Shown here: in pieces, positions 1 through 10,037 of the stretch
How the letters are laid out: each line of letters starts with the position of its first letter
How positions within the stretch are numbered: the first letter of the stretch is position 1
Assembly (NCBI RefSeq): GCF_014196795.1
Contig: NZ_JACIEJ010000002.1
Location: 520,260-584,259 of the forward strand
DNA from: Sagittula marina
GTDB lineage: Bacteria > Pseudomonadota > Alphaproteobacteria > Rhodobacterales > Rhodobacteraceae
Length of the DNA: 64,000 nt
Reading direction: 5' to 3'
Position numbers and translations under genes: made by a program
The notes under the pieces: model-generated
Told to the model about the DNA's origin: nothing
What the model saw: only the letters and a program-made list of their open reading frames with translations
The model's database searches: none

Positions 1-29
1 CGAGGCTTTGTCATGTAAATGTCAGCCGG

Positions 30-1322
30 TTAGCGGATGTAGGCCTGCGCGTAGCCCGTGCTGTGCACCGCAGACAACCCGGCCTGCGCCGACGCCGCAT
101 CTGCAAACGGCCCGACCCGCAGACGCTGCATCGTTTGGCCATTGTGCGACACTCTCGCCGCGCGCACGGCCAGACCAGCAGAGGCAAGCCGGCTCACCGC
201 GGCCTGCGCCTTTTCCGCACTCGAAAACACACCGATTTCCACGTAGCTTTTGGCGCTATCGCTGCCTTTTGTAGACAGGACCGCAGTGCGATGCTCTGCT
301 TGGTTGGCGTAGCTGACGCGGACATCGGTCGGCGGATAGGGATCGGTGCCGCGGTAGGCAATTGCAGGATCTTTGACAGTGTGACGATACTTCGCGGTCC
401 AGAGGTTCTTTGGGAACGGCTGGGTCGGATTGGCGCGGGTGATCAAGCGACGCGGCACCTGGTTCGTCCATGCTTTTTGTGTGTCGCGGTAGCCCTGCAC
501 GGTTTGCACAGCGCGATAGGGATTCAACCGGTCGTCCTCCCACGCGGGTTTGTAGCCGACAGGCACGTGCGCCGTCTGAGCGATCTGGCGTTCTTCATAC
601 AGATGGCGCGGTACGATGCGGGTTTCGGGGGACAGGGACGAACCCTGCCAGGATGAGCGATTGTGGTACACGTTTTTGCCCGCGGCGGGTGCTTCGCCTC
701 GGCGCACAACGGGGACTGCGGGTGTCGCCTGCGGACCGCACCGGATCGCTATGCGCTTACCATTCACCACGCGAGAGGTATGACCGGCGGCGCAGGCCTG
801 TTGCATTGGAACACGCACGTGTTTCGCAGAAACGGGCGCGGAGGTCACGGGAACCCGGCGCACAACGCGCGGCGGCTCCGCCGCGATGGGTTTGGAGGCC
901 GGTGCCTTGACCACCTGCGGGGCAGGACGCGGCGCTGTCACCACGCGGGGCGCGCTGGTGGCGGACGTACGGACCACGGGCGACGGGGCCGGAGCTGGCG
1001 GCGTGTCGAGTGTGATCTGCTTCGGCGCGGCTCGCGGTGCGGGCGCGGCAGGTGCAGCAACGGTGACCGTTGTGCGGCCGCCAAAGGTCGGTGTCTGGTT
1101 GCAGACCTGGCTGCGAGCACGTGTCACACGCGGCACCCAGGTGACGTTGCCGTCATAGCCCGCGCGCACAAAGGCGCAGCCCGAGTTATCCACAAACTGC
1201 CGCCCTTCGTAGCTGGCCGGCGGAAAGTTCACAGGCATGCCCGACTGCGCATTGGCAGGAAGTGCGAAGCCGGCGAAATAGGACAAAATTGTGGCGCATA
1301 GCGCCGTTTTCGTAATCGTCAT
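30..1322 (-). CDS. SPOR-domain secreted/periplasmic protein
   Basis: Probably a cell-envelope protein that binds denuded septal peptidoglycan through a C-terminal SPOR domain. The last ~72 residues (from YVEIGVF to the end) have the SPOR pattern, with two repeats ending in RVGPF. The N-terminus is a clear signal peptide ending ...FALPANAQ. Between the two lies a long Ala/Pro/Val-rich, low-complexity linker followed by a Tyr/Arg-rich segment that I cannot assign. I chose the ATG at 1322 because it begins directly at the signal peptide; an in-frame ATG at 1352 would add ten residues before it. About 430 aa. It stands alone on the minus strand upstream of nothing obviously related. The SPOR assignment is firm, the exact role is not. 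Confidence 0.8.
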   Translation of the reverse strand: MTITKTALCATILSYFAGFALPANAQSGMPVNFPPASYEGRQFVDNSGCAFVRAGYDGNVTWVPRVTRARSQVCNQTPTFGGRTTVTVAAPAAPAPRAAPKQITLDTPPAPAPSPVVRTSATSAPRVVTAPRPAPQVVKAPASKPIAAEPPRVVRRVPVTSAPVSAKHVRVPMQQACAAGHTSRVVNGKRIAIRCGPQATPAVPVVRRGEAPAAGKNVYHNRSSWQGSSLSPETRIVPRHLYEERQIAQTAHVPVGYKPAWEDDRLNPYRAVQTVQGYRDTQKAWTNQVPRRLITRANPTQPFPKNLWTAKYRHTVKDPAIAYRGTDPYPPTDVRVSYANQAEHRTAVLSTKGSDSAKSYVEIGVFSSAEKAQAAVSRLASAGLAVRAARVSHNGQTMQRLRVGPFADAASAQAGLSAVHSTGYAQAYIR

Positions 1323-1646
1323 GTCTGCCCCCACAGATGTGACCTGCACCATGCAGTATCAGCTTTAACCTGTAAAGCTTTGTAAATACAGGCCTTGCCA
1401 AGAATCCACTGGACTCCTGTGGTGAATCAAGCGGTGGTATCCGCGCGCCCCAGAATCGCCTTATTTTGAGCGCGAGGTAAAGGTGGTTAATGGAAACGGT
1501 GTATTTCCAAGCCGCAAGAATTGGCGCGAAACGCTCCACAAAGCGCGTGCCGAAGGCGAGACAGCCTTCCGTTTTCGGTCAGACTCGGGCTCGAAAACGA
1601 ATCCCTCGTGGAACGGGCCAGATCGGTTCCGACGCCACCTCGAACG
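1323..1646. other. Intergenic region upstream of SPOR gene
   Basis: Roughly 320 nt between the SPOR gene start and the upp terminator. It must hold the minus-strand promoter for the SPOR gene. I see no convincing coding sequence; the possible frames here have no ribosome-binding site and no recognisable protein. Confidence 0.5.
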
Positions 1647-1675
1647 GAAAAGGCCGGCGGAACTCCCGCCGGCCT
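1647..1675 (-). terminator. Rho-independent terminator of the nucleoside operon
   Basis: A perfect 10-bp GC-rich stem (AGGCCGGCGG at 1651-1660 with CCGCCGGCCT at 1666-1675), 5-nt loop, followed on the minus strand by TTTTCC. It lies 28 nt past the upp stop codon and ends the cdd-deoA-deoB-add-upp operon. Confidence 0.8.
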
Positions 1676-1702
1676 CTATATGGGCTGTCTGGCAATTCGC
1701 GT

Positions 1703-2335
1703 TTAAGCGGTGCCGAACATACGGTCTCCCGCGTCGCCCAGACCGGGCACGATGTAGCCCTTCTCGTTGAGCTTTTCGTCCAAGGCAGCCGTGACGACCG
1801 GCACATCCGGATGCGCCTCTTTCATGCGCGCGACGCCCTCGGGCGCAGCCAGCAAACACAGGAAGCGAATGTCCTTTGCGCCAGCCGCTTTCACCATGTC
1901 GATAGCCGCCGCAGAGGAATTGCCAGTGGCCAGCATGGGATCGACGACGATGGTGACGCGGTCCTCCATGCGCTGCGGCAACTTGTTGTAATATTCCACT
2001 GGCTGCAGCGTTTCCTCGTCTCGATAGAGGCCGATAAAGCCCACCCGCGCCGCCGGGATGAGTTCCAGAATGCCATCCAGCAAACCGTTGCCCGCCCGCA
2101 GGATCGACACCAGCGCCAGCTTCTTCCCCTCGATCATGGGCGCGTCCATGTCGCACATGGGCGTCTCGATCCGCACGTTCGTCATCGGCAGTTCGCGCGT
2201 GACCTCGTAGGCCAGAAGGTGGCTTATTTCGCGCAGCAACTGGCGGAAAGAGGCGGTCGAGGTGGTCTTGTCCCGCATGATGGACAGCTTGTGTTGGACC
2301 AGCGGGTGATCGACGACGGTGAGGTGCTCTGTCAT
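1703..2335 (-). CDS. upp: Uracil phosphoribosyltransferase
   Basis: Converts uracil and PRPP to UMP in the cytosolic pyrimidine salvage pathway. The 210-aa length is normal, and the N-terminus ([17 protein letters not shown]) and the PRPP loop region ([16 protein letters not shown]) match Upp closely. The ATG overlaps the add stop codon by 4 nt (ATGA), so it is translationally coupled as the last gene of the salvage operon, and a strong terminator follows. Uracil for this step would come from deamination of cytidine by Cdd and phosphorolysis of the deoxyuridine formed by DeoA, both encoded upstream. Confidence 0.97.
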   Translation of the reverse strand: MTEHLTVVDHPLVQHKLSIMRDKTTSTASFRQLLREISHLLAYEVTRELPMTNVRIETPMCDMDAPMIEGKKLALVSILRAGNGLLDGILELIPAARVGFIGLYRDEETLQPVEYYNKLPQRMEDRVTIVVDPMLATGNSSAAAIDMVKAAGAKDIRFLCLLAAPEGVARMKEAHPDVPVVTAALDEKLNEKGYIVPGLGDAGDRMFGTA

Positions 2336-3363
2336 TTGCGCTCCAGTTGCTTGGTGATCGCTTCGCGCGTGGCCTTATCGCAAAAGGCCGCGCCGATGGC
2401 GGTCGCGTTCAATTCTCGGAACACCTCTTCGCCCCAGCCGAAGGTCTTCGCAAGGGCCGCGTACTCCTGACGCATGGTCGTGTGGAAAAATGGTGGATCA
2501 TCGGTCGAAATGGTGACGTTCACACCGCGATCGCGCAGTTTCTGGATCGGATGATCCTTCAGCGCGGGGAACACCCCGAGGAAGACGTTGGAGCCGGGGC
2601 AGACCTCCAGCGTAATGTCCTGCTCTGCCAGCATCTCCAGCAATGCGATGTCGGTGTAGGCGTTCACGCCGTGGCCTATCCGGGACACGCCGAGGTCCTC
2701 GACCGCGTCGCGCACCTCCTGTGGGCCGTTCCATTCGCCAGCGTGGGTGGTCAGCTGCAAGCCCGCTTCGCGCGCGCAATCGAAGGCCCAGGCGAAATCA
2801 CGTTGCTTGCCCTGCTTTTCGTCCCCGCCCATGCCAAAACCGGTAATAAACCCACCGGCGGTCTCGGCGGCGCAGCGCGCGGCGGCCCTGGCTTGATCCG
2901 GGCCGTTGTGACGGATGCAAGTGACGATGCCACGCAAGGTGATGCCGAAATCCCGCTCTGCCGCCGTGGCAGCATCCTCGATTGCGTGAAGATATTCCTT
3001 CCACGCGCCCACGTCGCCGCCGCCACAGAAATCCGGGCTGATGAAGGTCTCCTGATAGACAACGTCGTTTTCGGCGCTTTTCTCCAGCACGGCAGTGCAG
3101 AGGCGGGCAAAATCCTCCGGTTTTTTCAGAACCGAGGTTGCGGCTTCGTAGACTTCGAGGAAGTGCCAGAAATCACGGTAATCATATGAGCCGTCGGGGC
3201 GGAAAATCTTGGAGATATCGACCTTCTTTTCCTTGGCCAGGCCCCGGATGAAGGCAGGCGGCGCCATACCTTCGAAATGGGTGTGCAGCTCGACCTTGGG
3301 GAGATGCACGATGTGATGCAGCTCTTCCTCGGTCATGGGTTCATTGGGATCACGGTCAGTCAC
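2332..3363 (-). CDS. add: Adenosine deaminase
   Basis: Hydrolyses adenosine/deoxyadenosine to inosine/deoxyinosine and ammonia. Zinc-site motifs are visible: [12 protein letters not shown] near the N-terminus (HxH), [20 protein letters not shown], and STDDPPFF near the C-terminus. I place the start at the GTG at 3363: a strong GGAGGAG lies five bases upstream, and the GTG overlaps the deoB stop as GTGA. An in-frame ATG 27 nt downstream (3336) has no comparable ribosome-binding site. About 343 aa. Fourth gene of the salvage operon, overlapping upp by 4 nt. Some members of this clade are adenine deaminases, so substrate (adenosine vs adenine) is inferred. Confidence 0.9.
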   Translation of the reverse strand: MTDRDPNEPMTEEELHHIVHLPKVELHTHFEGMAPPAFIRGLAKEKKVDISKIFRPDGSYDYRDFWHFLEVYEAATSVLKKPEDFARLCTAVLEKSAENDVVYQETFISPDFCGGGDVGAWKEYLHAIEDAATAAERDFGITLRGIVTCIRHNGPDQARAAARCAAETAGGFITGFGMGGDEKQGKQRDFAWAFDCAREAGLQLTTHAGEWNGPQEVRDAVEDLGVSRIGHGVNAYTDIALLEMLAEQDITLEVCPGSNVFLGVFPALKDHPIQKLRDRGVNVTISTDDPPFFHTTMRQEYAALAKTFGWGEEVFRELNATAIGAAFCDKATREAITKQLERK

Positions 3364-4571
3364 AAAAAGCTCCTCCCCGGCCCTTGCGCCGGTATGTTCA
3401 AATGCGCCGCGATGGAGGCGGCGACGTCCGCAAAGCCCACCTGCCCGATCTGGCCCGCGCCGCACCCGGCCACAAGCACAGGCACGCGTTCGCGCGTGTG
3501 ATCGGTGCCTGTCCAGGTGGGGTCGTTGCCATGATCTGCGGTGATGAGCAACAGGTCGCCCGCGCGCATCAGCGGCAGCAGGCGTCCGATCTGCGCGTCG
3601 AACCATTCGAGATGGCGAGCGTAGCCGGACACGTTGCGGCGATGACCATAGAGCGAATCAAATTCAACGAAGTTGGCAAAGGTCAGCGAGCCGTCCGCCA
3701 TGGTATCGACAGCCGCGAAAAGCTGTTCCATCAGAACGTCGTCCGGACCTTTGGCGACCGTATCGATGCCTTCCATGGTGAAGATATCACCGATCTTGCC
3801 GATGGCATGGACGGCGCGGCCTGCGTCCTGCGCCCAGTTGGTTAAAATCGGTTCCGGTAGAGTGATCGCGTAGTCGTGACGGTTGGCGGTGCGTTGGTAG
3901 CTGCCCTCCTCGCCCACGAAGGGACGGGCGATGACGCGCCCCACCTTCATCGCGTGCAGTGTTGGCGCAATGCGTTCGCACAGGTCGAGCAGCCGGTCCA
4001 GTCCGAAGTGTTCCTCATGCGCGGCGATCTGAAAGACGCTGTCGGCAGAGGTGTAGCAGATCGGCTGACCGGTGCGCACATGCTCTGCACCGAAACGGTC
4101 GAGCATGACGGTGCCGGAGCCATGACAATTGGCCAGCGTGCCATCGACGCCGGCGATGTCGCAGACCTTGGCGATCAGATCGGCTGGGAAAGCGGGCTGT
4201 GTGTCGGGGAAATAGTGCCAGTCCCACGGCACCGGCAGCCCGGCAAGTTCCCAATGACCCGAGGGGGTGTCCTTGCCCTTCGATTGCTCGGTGGCAGCGC
4301 CCCAGCGGGCATTGACCGGCTCCGCGATCATGGCAGACCGATGCGCGCCGCTGGCCAGATCGGCCGCGTGGAACAGGCCGAGCTTTGCCAGGTTGGGCAG
4401 GTGAAGCGGCCCGCTGCGCCCGTCTTCGGCCTGCCCTGCCGCGCAGGCATCGACGATATGGCCCAGCGTGTCGGCCCCGGTGTCGGGACGTGTGTCATTG
4501 AAATAGCTGTCTGCGTCCGGCGCGCCGCCGATGCCCACAGAATCCATCACCACGAGGAACGCGCGGCTCAT
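3360..4571 (-). CDS. deoB: Phosphopentomutase
   Basis: Interconverts ribose/deoxyribose 1-phosphate and 5-phosphate, feeding nucleoside sugars into central metabolism. The 403-aa length fits. The alkaline-phosphatase-superfamily metal sites are visible: MDSVGIGGAPDAD at the N-terminus, DTMADGSL and the C-terminal ITADHGNDPTWTGTDHTRE. It overlaps deoA by 4 nt (ATGA) and add by 4 nt (GTGA), so it is central in the coupled operon. Confidence 0.97.
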   Translation of the reverse strand: MSRAFLVVMDSVGIGGAPDADSYFNDTRPDTGADTLGHIVDACAAGQAEDGRSGPLHLPNLAKLGLFHAADLASGAHRSAMIAEPVNARWGAATEQSKGKDTPSGHWELAGLPVPWDWHYFPDTQPAFPADLIAKVCDIAGVDGTLANCHGSGTVMLDRFGAEHVRTGQPICYTSADSVFQIAAHEEHFGLDRLLDLCERIAPTLHAMKVGRVIARPFVGEEGSYQRTANRHDYAITLPEPILTNWAQDAGRAVHAIGKIGDIFTMEGIDTVAKGPDDVLMEQLFAAVDTMADGSLTFANFVEFDSLYGHRRNVSGYARHLEWFDAQIGRLLPLMRAGDLLLITADHGNDPTWTGTDHTRERVPVLVAGCGAGQIGQVGFADVAASIAAHLNIPAQGPGRSFL

Positions 4572-5857
4572 GCCACACGCTCCAGCACAAGTGGGCGCGG
4601 CGAAGGCGTATCGCCGTAGGTTATGGCTGCGCGCACGGCGGCGGCGGCGCGGTCCGCCTGCCCCTCGCGGGCGGCATGGACACGGGCCAGGGGCTGGCCT
4701 TTTTCAACTTTCGCGCCGACCCTCACAATCTCGGTCACGCCGACGGCCGGGTCGACCGTGTCGGTCTCTACCCGCCGTCCACCGCCAAGATCGACCACCA
4801 CCAGCCCAAGCGCCTCCCCGTCGATGGCGCTGACCGTGCCACTTTCGACCGCTGCGACCTCTTGGATCACTGGGGCCTCGGGCAGGAATCGCTGCCAATC
4901 CTCGACAAAACCCAACGGGCCGCCAAGCTCGTACACCATCTTGCCGAACCGTTCCGCCGCGGCGCCGCTGTCCAGCGCCTGTTCCAGCTTGGCCATACCA
5001 TCCTCGATGCCTGCGGTGGCCAGCAGCTCTGCGCCAAGCGAGAGGCTGAGGTCGCGCAGGGGGCCGGACCGCGCACCGGTCAGCACCTCCATGCACAGGT
5101 CGACTTCCAACGCGTTGCCGAGCGAGGGCACAAGCGGCTGGTCCATATCCGTGATCAGCGCCGTGGTCGGGCAACCTGCTGCATTTGCGGTCCCCACCAA
5201 AGCCTGTGCCAGCGCGCGTGCATCTTCCGCGGTCTTCATGAATGCGCCGGAGCCGCATTTCACGTCCAGAACCAGAGATTGCAGCCCGGCGGCGAGCTTC
5301 TTGGACAGAATGGAGGCGGTGATAAGGTCGAGGCTTTCGACCGTCGCAGACACGTCGCGCACGGCGTAGAGCCGCTTGTCAGCGGGGGCGATATCGCCAG
5401 ACGCGCTGACAATGGCGCAGCCCACATCGCTCACGATGCGGCGCAGGCGGGCCTCATCCGGCGCGACCGAATAGCCGGGAATGGCCTCAAGCTTGTCAAG
5501 CGTTCCACCGGTATGCCCGAGCCCCCGACCAGAGATCATGGGCACGTAGACGCCGCAGGCCGCCAGCATCGGCGCAAGCACAAGCGATACACAGTCGCCG
5601 ACCCCGCCGGTTGAGTGCTTGTCCACCACAGGCCCGTCGAGATCCCACTCCAGCACGTGGCCTGAATCGCGCATGGCCAGCGTCAGGGCTACACGGCCAG
5701 CCTCGCTTAGCCCCTGAAGGCAGACGCCCATGGCGAAAGCTCCGGCCTGCGCATCGCTGACACGCCCGTCCGCCAAACCGGCAGCAAACCATGCCAGATC
5801 ACGCGGCGACGGGGCTTCGCCACGACGCAATTGGCCGATCACCGAGCGGGCATCCAT
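4568..5857 (-). CDS. deoA: Thymidine phosphorylase
   Basis: Phosphorolyses thymidine or deoxyuridine to the base and deoxyribose 1-phosphate. Recognised from the glycosyltransferase-family-3 signature KHSTGGVGDCVSLVLAPMLAA, the following MISGRGLGHTGGTLDKLEAIPG, and the C-terminal PYNP domain (VGVTEIVRVGAKVEKGQPLA). The start at 5857 gives 429 aa, beginning MDARSVI; its ATG overlaps the cdd stop by one base (TGATG). Second gene of the operon; its sugar product is the substrate of DeoB encoded next. Confidence 0.97.
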   Translation of the reverse strand: MDARSVIGQLRRGEAPSPRDLAWFAAGLADGRVSDAQAGAFAMGVCLQGLSEAGRVALTLAMRDSGHVLEWDLDGPVVDKHSTGGVGDCVSLVLAPMLAACGVYVPMISGRGLGHTGGTLDKLEAIPGYSVAPDEARLRRIVSDVGCAIVSASGDIAPADKRLYAVRDVSATVESLDLITASILSKKLAAGLQSLVLDVKCGSGAFMKTAEDARALAQALVGTANAAGCPTTALITDMDQPLVPSLGNALEVDLCMEVLTGARSGPLRDLSLSLGAELLATAGIEDGMAKLEQALDSGAAAERFGKMVYELGGPLGFVEDWQRFLPEAPVIQEVAAVESGTVSAIDGEALGLVVVDLGGGRRVETDTVDPAVGVTEIVRVGAKVEKGQPLARVHAAREGQADRAAAAVRAAITYGDTPSPRPLVLERVA

Positions 5858-6249
5858 CACGCACGATCCATATGATCGTTGGTGAAGGCCCCCGGCAGCA
5901 GATCGCCCACCGTGGTCACCTGTTCGGTCCCATCCACCGTCGCCAGAGTGATCTTGGTTCCGGCGTTGGCGAATTCCATCAGTTTTTGGCGGCACCCGCC
6001 GCAGGGCGGCACCGGATTTGGGCTGTCGGCGATGACGTAGGCTTCTGCGATCTCTGTCTCGCCAGCGGCGACCATTGCGGCGATGGCCCCGGCCTCGGCG
6101 CAGGTGCCCTCCGGGTAGGCGACGTTTTCCACGTTGCAGCCGACATAGGTTGTGCCGGACGGGGTCAGTAGTGCCGCCCCGACCTTGAAATGAGAATAGG
6201 GCACATAGGCATTTTCGCGCACGGCACGCGCGGCTTCGGCCAGGGACAT
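5857..6249 (-). CDS. cdd: Cytidine deaminase
   Basis: Zinc-dependent deamination of cytidine/deoxycytidine to uridine/deoxyuridine. The motif TCAEAGAIAAMVAAGE contains the catalytic CAE, and PPCGGCRQKLMEF the PCxxC zinc ligands. The start at 6249 is preceded by CGGAGTCTTTT and gives 130 aa, the usual size of the tetrameric short Cdd. First gene of the salvage operon; the promoter should lie in the 293-nt divergent gap shared with maeB. Confidence 0.97.
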   Translation of the reverse strand: MSLAEAARAVRENAYVPYSHFKVGAALLTPSGTTYVGCNVENVAYPEGTCAEAGAIAAMVAAGETEIAEAYVIADSPNPVPPCGGCRQKLMEFANAGTKITLATVDGTEQVTTVGDLLPGAFTNDHMDRA

Positions 6250-6492
6250 AAAAGACTCCGTCAATTCAGATGCGGGCAGGATGCGAAGCCGGTCAGGCAT
6301 TTGCAACCCCGTCCTCGGGGCAGCGCGGGCGGAAAGAAGCTTGTCCATGAGACGCCGGCGCACCACGGTATGTCTGGACGAGTTTCGTAGCATTGGTATC
6401 AATCCGTTTTATACTGTTAGCGCAATAAACAACAGACAGCCTTGGCAACGCAGCCCCCCACCTGCTATCGCCGCTGAAAAGAGTTTTGCATA

Positions 6493-6512
6493 ATGGTTTA
6501 GTGCTAAACCAT
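6493..6512. promoter_or_regulatory. Perfect 20-bp palindrome upstream of maeB (putative operator)
   Basis: ATGGTTTAGTGCTAAACCAT reads as two perfect 9-bp arms around a TG centre, 30 nt before the maeB start codon and within the divergent cdd/maeB promoter region. The arm length and symmetry suit a dimeric HTH repressor or activator. No regulator gene is adjacent. The identity of the binding protein is unknown. Confidence 0.55.
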
Positions 6513-6542
6513 CTCGCCAAGGACATCGCTGGAGGACCCCGA

Positions 6543-8834
6543 ATGAGCGACCAGACCCCTGACACCGCCAAGGACACTCTCCGCGAAGCGGCGCTGTTCT
6601 ATCACGAGCATCCCAAGCCCGGAAAACTGGAGATCCGCGCCACCAAGCCGATGGCCAATGGACGTGACCTGAGCCGTGCCTACTCCCCGGGAGTGGCGGA
6701 AGCCTGCCTGGAAATTCAGGCAGACCCGACAGCCGCGCGGCGCTACACGACCCGCGGCAATCTGGTTGCAGTGGTCTCGAACGGCACAGCCGTTTTGGGT
6801 CTTGGCAACATCGGGGCGCTGGCATCGAAACCGGTGATGGAAGGCAAGGCGGTGCTGTTCAAGAAGTTCGCCGGCATCGACTGTTTCGATATCGAGGTGG
6901 ATCAACCGGACCCGGAAAAGCTGGCAGAGATCGTCTGCGCGCTGGAACCGACGTTTGGCGCGATCAACCTCGAAGACATCAAGGCGCCTGACTGCTTTAT
7001 CGTTGAACAAATCTGCCGCGAGCGGATGAATATCCCAGTGTTTCACGACGACCAGCACGGCACGGCCATCGTTGTCGGCGCGGCGGCCACCAATGCGTTG
7101 CATGTGGCAGGCAAGAAGTTCGAGGACATCAAGGTCGTCTCCACCGGCGGTGGGGCTGCGGGCATCGCCTGTTTGAACATGCTCCTGAAGCTGGGTGTGA
7201 AGCGCGAGAACATCTGGCTTTGCGATATTCACGGGCTGGTTTACCAGGGCCGCGAAGAGGACATGAACCCGCAAAAGGCGGCCTTTGCGCAAGCGTCTGA
7301 CAAGCGGGCGCTGGCCGATGTGATTGAGGGTGCCGACCTTTTCCTTGGCCTGTCCGGCCCGAATGTCCTGAAGCCCGAAAATGTGCAGACGATGGCGAAG
7401 CGTCCGATCATCTTTGCGCTCGCCAACCCCAATCCAGAAATCATGCCCGATGTCGCCCGCGCCGCAGTACCTGACGCGATCATCGCCACAGGCCGCAGCG
7501 ATTTCCCGAACCAGGTCAACAATGTGCTGTGCTTTCCCTTCATCTTCCGAGGGGCACTGGATGTTGGCGCGACCACCATCAACGACGAGATGGAGGTCGC
7601 CTGCGTCGAGGGCATCGCGGCCCTTGCTCGTGCCACCACAAGCGCAGAAGCCGCTGCGGCCTACCGTGGCGAGCAGCTGACATTCGGCGCCGATTACCTG
7701 ATTCCAAAGCCTTTCGATCCGCGCCTGTCGGGCGTCGTGTCCACGGCTGTCGCGAAGGCCGCGATGGAAACCGGTGTGGCCGAACGGCCGCTGGATGACC
7801 TGAAGGCGTACAAGCAAAAGCTCGACGCCTCGGTCTTCAAATCCTCGCTGCTGATGCGCCCGGTGTTCGAGGCTGCCGCCACCGCCTCGCGCCGTATCGT
7901 GTTTGCCGAGGGTGAGGATGAGCGCGTGCTGCGCGCGGCGCAGGCCATCCTTGAGGAAACCACCGAACAGCCGATCCTGATCGGTCGCCCCGAGGTGATG
8001 GAGGCCCGCTGCGAACGCTTTGGCCTGAAGGTCCGCCCCGGAATCGATTTCCACATCGTTAACCCGGAAAACGATCCGCGCTATCGCGATTATTGGGAAA
8101 CCTATCATCACATCATGTCGCGTCGCGGTGTGACCCCCGATCTTGCCCGTGCGATCATGCGCACCAATACCACCGCCATCGGCGCGGTGATGGTGCAACG
8201 TGACGAAGCGGATTCGATGATCTGCGGCACCTTCGGCGAGTATCGTTGGCATCTGAATTACATTCGGCAGGTGTTGGGCACCAAGACACTGACACCCCAG
8301 GGCGCGCTGTCGTTGATGATCCTGGAAGATGGCCCGCTGTTCATTGCGGACACTCACGTCAACAGCCGCCCCACCCCGGATGAACTGGCGCGCGCCGCAA
8401 TCGGCGCGGCGCGTCACGTGCGGCGGTTCGGCCTGACGCCCAACGTCGCACTGTGTTCACAGTCGTCGTTTGGCAACCACACCGAAGGCTCCGGCCAGAG
8501 GCTGCGTGAAGCGCTGGAAATCCTCGACGCGCAAGACTGCGACTTCTGCTACGAAGGCGAAATGAATGTGGATGCGGCGCTGGACGCCGATCTGCGCGCA
8601 CGTCTGTTGCCAGGCAATCGTATGGAGGGCGCGGCGAATGTGCTGCTCTTTGGCCATGCGGACACGGCTTCGGCCACGCGCAACATCCTGAAAACGAAAG
8701 CCGGCGGGCTGGAAGTGGGGCCGATCCTGATGGGCATGGGCAACCGCGCGCATATTGTGACGCCGTCGATCACCGCGCGCGGCTTGCTGAACATGGCGGC
8801 CATCGCGGGCACGCCGGTGCAGCACTACGGCTGA
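6543..8834 (+). CDS. maeB: NADP-dependent malic enzyme with C-terminal phosphotransacetylase-like domain
   Basis: Oxidative decarboxylation of malate to pyruvate with NADP. The 763-aa length is that of the large hybrid MaeB. Residues ~1-430 form the malic enzyme part ([14 protein letters not shown]-binding [37 protein letters not shown]). Residues ~440-763 form a Pta-like domain ([15 protein letters not shown]; the C-terminal VGPILMGM), which in this family regulates activity allosterically through acetyl-CoA rather than catalysing. The start at 6543 follows GGAGGACCCCGA. It is divergent from cdd, with a palindromic putative operator just upstream. Confidence 0.96.
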   Translation: MSDQTPDTAKDTLREAALFYHEHPKPGKLEIRATKPMANGRDLSRAYSPGVAEACLEIQADPTAARRYTTRGNLVAVVSNGTAVLGLGNIGALASKPVMEGKAVLFKKFAGIDCFDIEVDQPDPEKLAEIVCALEPTFGAINLEDIKAPDCFIVEQICRERMNIPVFHDDQHGTAIVVGAAATNALHVAGKKFEDIKVVSTGGGAAGIACLNMLLKLGVKRENIWLCDIHGLVYQGREEDMNPQKAAFAQASDKRALADVIEGADLFLGLSGPNVLKPENVQTMAKRPIIFALANPNPEIMPDVARAAVPDAIIATGRSDFPNQVNNVLCFPFIFRGALDVGATTINDEMEVACVEGIAALARATTSAEAAAAYRGEQLTFGADYLIPKPFDPRLSGVVSTAVAKAAMETGVAERPLDDLKAYKQKLDASVFKSSLLMRPVFEAAATASRRIVFAEGEDERVLRAAQAILEETTEQPILIGRPEVMEARCERFGLKVRPGIDFHIVNPENDPRYRDYWETYHHIMSRRGVTPDLARAIMRTNTTAIGAVMVQRDEADSMICGTFGEYRWHLNYIRQVLGTKTLTPQGALSLMILEDGPLFIADTHVNSRPTPDELARAAIGAARHVRRFGLTPNVALCSQSSFGNHTEGSGQRLREALEILDAQDCDFCYEGEMNVDAALDADLRARLLPGNRMEGAANVLLFGHADTASATRNILKTKAGGLEVGPILMGMGNRAHIVTPSITARGLLNMAAIAGTPVQHYG

Positions 8835-8848
8835 CAAGCCATCAAGAG

Positions 8849-9751
8849 TTACGGGGCGGGGATCAATTCCCCGTCCTGCAACGACCAGACCTGCTGACAT
8901 TCTGGCGCTCCCACACGGCCGCAAAGCGACCCTTTGAGCGTCAGCCGCACCGACCCCGGCGCATTGGCGGCCACGTCCCGCACTGCGTTCAGGAAAACAC
9001 GGGTGAAGCCGTCATCGTTCGCTTGCCATATGGACGTCAGACAACCAGCAGGACCACAAACGAGATCCTGTGCGGTAGAACAGCTTAGCGCGCCATGGCG
9101 CAGCACAAGATCCTCGCCCGCCGCTCCATCAAGGTCAATCGCCTGGGCATAGTCGTTGCCGACGGAGACCTCACCGCCTAGAGCGCCGCAGGCCGCGCGC
9201 ATGTCGCGAAGCACCGCCGCGGCCGGATCGGCCATCGTGCGGGCCGCCAGTTCCTGCGCGGCAAAGTCCGGCTGAGGACACACTGCCTCGACCGCGGAAA
9301 TCGCATCGCTGGAGCCGGACAGCGACATCTGCCAGACCGTCGGCGGCACATCGACGGTTTCCCAATAGCGCAATTCCAGACGTGTCCCGGCCTTTAGCCC
9401 CTCGATCCCCGGCAGGTGGCTTTTGGTCATCGGGGCCTCAAAGGTGCCAAGGCCCGTGGTCTGAAAGGCCAGCGGCGGCATAACGCGGACGCCGGCAAAG
9501 GCCTGCACATCCAGTTCGGACCGCGCCAAGAGGTCGGGATTGCCTTCAGCACGCAGACCGAACCGCAGAGGTTTTCCGGCATCACAGGACAATCCGAAAC
9601 ACAGCCGCTCTGTCGCAGGATCGCCAGAACCATCGGCGCAGACATAGGCCGCATAGCGTCCCGCTTCTGGCCCTTCTTGGTAGCTCCACTGCGCCTGCGC
9701 CGCCGTTGAAATCCCCACAGATATGACCGCTGCCGTTGCAAATGCCCGCAT
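8849..9751 (-). CDS. Hypothetical secreted protein
   Basis: I do not recognise the family. The ATG at 9751 follows GGGAGCACTTTC and opens a signal peptide (MRAFATAAVISVGISTAAQAQ), so the ~280-residue mature protein is probably periplasmic. It has an N-terminal Cys-containing segment (CFGLSCDAGKP) and further cysteine pairs (DLVCGPAGC, KGSLCGRVGAPEC) likely to form disulfides. No transmembrane segment follows the signal. It converges on maeB, whose stop is only 14 nt away. No operon partner. Confidence 0.75.
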   Translation of the reverse strand: MRAFATAAVISVGISTAAQAQWSYQEGPEAGRYAAYVCADGSGDPATERLCFGLSCDAGKPLRFGLRAEGNPDLLARSELDVQAFAGVRVMPPLAFQTTGLGTFEAPMTKSHLPGIEGLKAGTRLELRYWETVDVPPTVWQMSLSGSSDAISAVEAVCPQPDFAAQELAARTMADPAAAVLRDMRAACGALGGEVSVGNDYAQAIDLDGAAGEDLVLRHGALSCSTAQDLVCGPAGCLTSIWQANDDGFTRVFLNAVRDVAANAPGSVRLTLKGSLCGRVGAPECQQVWSLQDGELIPAP

Positions 9752-9825
9752 GAAAGTGCTCCCGCCTGTTGCGATCAAAACGCCATGGCAAGGCATCTAC
9801 GTCAAGCATCCCCCTGAGTCGGAGA

Positions 9826-9938
9826 TTTGCAATACTTCCGCAAGGCACTTTGCAAACCTGGCATAAATTCGCAGAACAAAGACGGTAATTCAGGGTATTT
9901 GCAAATATTTGCAGACCTATAAACGCGGATTTCGCAAA
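9826..9938. promoter_or_regulatory. Cluster of TTTGCAAA-like sites upstream of prpE (candidate PccR/ScfR-type operator)
   Basis: Within ~110 nt upstream of prpE there are repeated sites: TTTGCAAT (9826), an exact TTTGCAAA (9849), an exact TTTGCAAA (9898) followed two bases later by TTTGCAGA (9908), and TTTCGCAAA (9930). The closest established parallel I recall is the TTTGCAAA repeat bound by PccR, a short-chain fatty acyl-CoA regulator controlling propionyl-CoA assimilation in Rhodobacter. That link to a propionyl-CoA ligase gene is inference; spacing here differs from the published repeat as I remember it. Confidence 0.5.
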
Positions 9939-10037
9939 GCCCTGCGATATTCTGTCATGTCATGCGCCAACAGACTTGCGACAGCGCCCCGCCACCCCCT
10001 AAGCCTGATGGCGAAGGTATTACAGGAGGAGGGCCCC

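Noticed and set aside
6504..8417. 637-codon minus-strand open frame opposite maeB
   Set aside because: Antisense shadow in GC-rich DNA: the plus strand is a full-length, motif-complete malic enzyme, and the antisense product has no recognisable domain or ribosome-binding site.
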